This document shows, in pieces, positions 5,391 through 6,094 of a stretch of 6,094 bases of DNA (its first letter is position 1; the number at the start of each line of letters is the position of its first letter). The stretch lies in NCBI GenBank assembly GCA_955652795.1, contig CATPBQ010000063.1, forward strand, positions 1 through 6,094, in the 5' to 3' direction. The translations under genes were made by a program, and so were the position numbers. This stretch comes from an uncultured Steroidobacteraceae bacterium. Lineage in GTDB: Bacteria > Pseudomonadota > Gammaproteobacteria > Steroidobacterales > Steroidobacteraceae. The notes beneath the pieces are model-generated. The model did no database searches. It was given only the letters and a program-made list of their open reading frames with translations, and was not told the origin of the DNA.

Positions 5391-5776
5391 TCGAACTCGT
5401 ACGAGTGCGCGCCGTCCGCGGCGACGGTGATGTTCATCTTTCCGGTGAGTCCCTTGAGCTCGCCGGTGCCGGAATCCGGCACGACGGTGACGGACGAGGC
5501 GGGCTTGCCCCGGTTCATGGTGGCGCAGTGCTGCAGGACGAAGCTGCCGGAGCGCCCTTTGAGCGTTCCGGTCACGCGCTCCAGGGCCACATAGGCGGCC
5601 GAACCCTTCACCTCCGTCTGCGTGGCCAGCATCTCGCCTTTGCTGATGGCCTCGAGCTCGCCGTGAAAGCGCTTGTCGATGGTCAGCCGGCCCAGGCTTG
5701 CGGCCCGGGCGACCTGCGTGTCAGGTTTCTGCGGCGTGACTTTCACCTCGAAGGGTCCCGTGACGCGCTGGCTCAT
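5363..5776 (-). CDS. DUF3224 domain protein
   Basis: A 137-residue cytoplasmic protein whose whole length fits the DUF3224 family, small beta-barrel proteins often related to the allene-oxide-cyclase-like fold. Recognisable blocks: GPFEVKVTPQ (7-16), LGRLTIDKRFHGELEAISKGEML (28-50), KGSAAYVALERVTGTLKGRSGSFVLQH (57-83), VTVVPDSGTGELKGLTG (96-112) and the final HSYEFDF strand (124-130). I know of no established biochemical function for the family, and none is proposed. There is no signal peptide. ATG 5776 follows AGGAGA (5783-5788) with a 6-nt spacer. The gene lies 22 bp behind the deformylase stop, so the two are probably one transcription unit. Its last codons overlap a hairpin at the convergent junction. 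Confidence 0.88.
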   Translation of the reverse strand: MSQRVTGPFEVKVTPQKPDTQVARAASLGRLTIDKRFHGELEAISKGEMLATQTEVKGSAAYVALERVTGTLKGRSGSFVLQHCATMNRGKPASSVTVVPDSGTGELKGLTGKMNITVAADGAHSYEFDFRVEAQPP

Positions 5777-5798
5777 GTGCAGTCTCCTGGGGATTCTG

Positions 5799-6094
5799 TC
5801 AGTCCGGCATCGGCGTCATTTGCCCGGTGAGCGCATCCTCGAAGCCGAAGTTGCGCATGTCCCGCACCCGTTGCGGAAACAGGATGCCGTCGAGGTGATC
5901 GATCTCATGCTGCACCAGGCGGGCGTGAAACCCCTCCACCGTCCGGTCGATCAGCGCCCCGTGCGCATCGAAGCCCTGGTAGCGCAGGTGGCGAAACCGC
6001 GGTACCAGCCCGCGCATCCCGGGCACCGACAGGCACCCTTCCCAGCCTTCGTCCTGCTCGCTGTCCAGCGGCGTGAGCACCGGATTCACCAGCA
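5799..6094 (-). CDS. def: Peptide deformylase, C-terminal part (cut by window end)
   Basis: The visible 97 residues are the C-terminal half of a peptide deformylase, which removes the formyl group from the N-terminal formyl-methionine of nascent proteins at the ribosome. Two of the three hallmark motifs are seen: EGCLSVPG, whose Cys is a metal ligand, and QHEIDHLDGILF, whose HExDH supplies two metal-binding histidines and the catalytic glutamate. The first motif (GxGLAAxQ) lies beyond the window. All visible catalytic residues are intact. The frame continues through the last base, so the GTG at 6087-6089 is an internal codon (LVNPVLTP), not the start. The tail RVRDMRNFGFEDALTGQMTPMPD is like that of many proteobacterial deformylases outside the classical def-fmt locus; no fmt is visible downstream, where DUF3224 follows 22 bp later. 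It could therefore be a second genomic copy, which the window cannot show. Confidence 0.95.
   Translation of the reverse strand, partial: LVNPVLTPLDSEQDEGWEGCLSVPGMRGLVPRFRHLRYQGFDAHGALIDRTVEGFHARLVQHEIDHLDGILFPQRVRDMRNFGFEDALTGQMTPMPD

Noticed and set aside
6087..6089. GTG as start of the deformylase
   Set aside because: The frame continues upstream through CTG to the window end, and the first deformylase motif is still missing, so this is an internal valine codon.
1..6094. Mobile element, CRISPR array, toxin-antitoxin or defence system
   Set aside because: No transposase, integrase, direct-repeat array or recognisable defence domain is present, and base composition is even across the window.

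Overview
This window looks like ordinary chromosomal DNA from a GC-rich (roughly 65% G+C by eye) Gram-negative bacterium. Several things point to a gammaproteobacterium, perhaps an environmental Xanthomonadales, Nevskiales or Steroidobacter-like lineage: Sec-type signal peptides on three proteins, a membrane acyl-CoA desaturase with a charged helical tail, a DUF3224 protein, and the style of the peptide deformylase. The lineage is inference only. I see no transposase, phage gene, CRISPR array, tRNA or rRNA. Eight protein-coding genes fill about 90% of the window; the two at the edges are cut.

Left block (1-2089, minus strand): a secreted YVTN-type beta-propeller protein is followed 65 bp downstream by the N-terminal part of a secreted M28-family metallopeptidase with a PA-domain-like region. 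The peptidase leaves the window just before its expected zinc-binding motif. The two probably form an exported transcription unit. A 94-bp divergent region (2090-2183) separates it from a plus-strand membrane fatty-acid desaturase (2184-3335) with all three histidine boxes. This divergent region is flanked by a perfect 10-bp inverted repeat, which could be a shared operator.

Middle block (3336-4086): a strong hairpin follows the desaturase. A small minus-strand gene (3447-3884) for an exported protein of unknown function comes next. A ~200-bp divergent intergenic region follows, holding a nested set of CATCG/CGATG inverted repeats upstream of the yebC-like gene.

Right block (4087-6094): a plus-strand pair encodes a YebC-family protein of the atypical MGRxFE type and, 41 bp downstream, a GNAT N-acetyltransferase. 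These converge, with only 11 bp between stop codons, on a minus-strand pair: a peptide deformylase (C-terminal part only) and a DUF3224 protein 22 bp behind it. The convergent junction holds two overlapping, mutually exclusive hairpins. YebC-family protein, GNAT enzyme and deformylase all plausibly touch translation or nascent and finished proteins, but they lie in separate, opposed transcription units, so a shared pathway is not shown.

I found no clear new biological system. The items most worth a second look are the inverted repeats in the two divergent regions, the atypical YebC subfamily, and the conserved-looking but unassigned exported protein.
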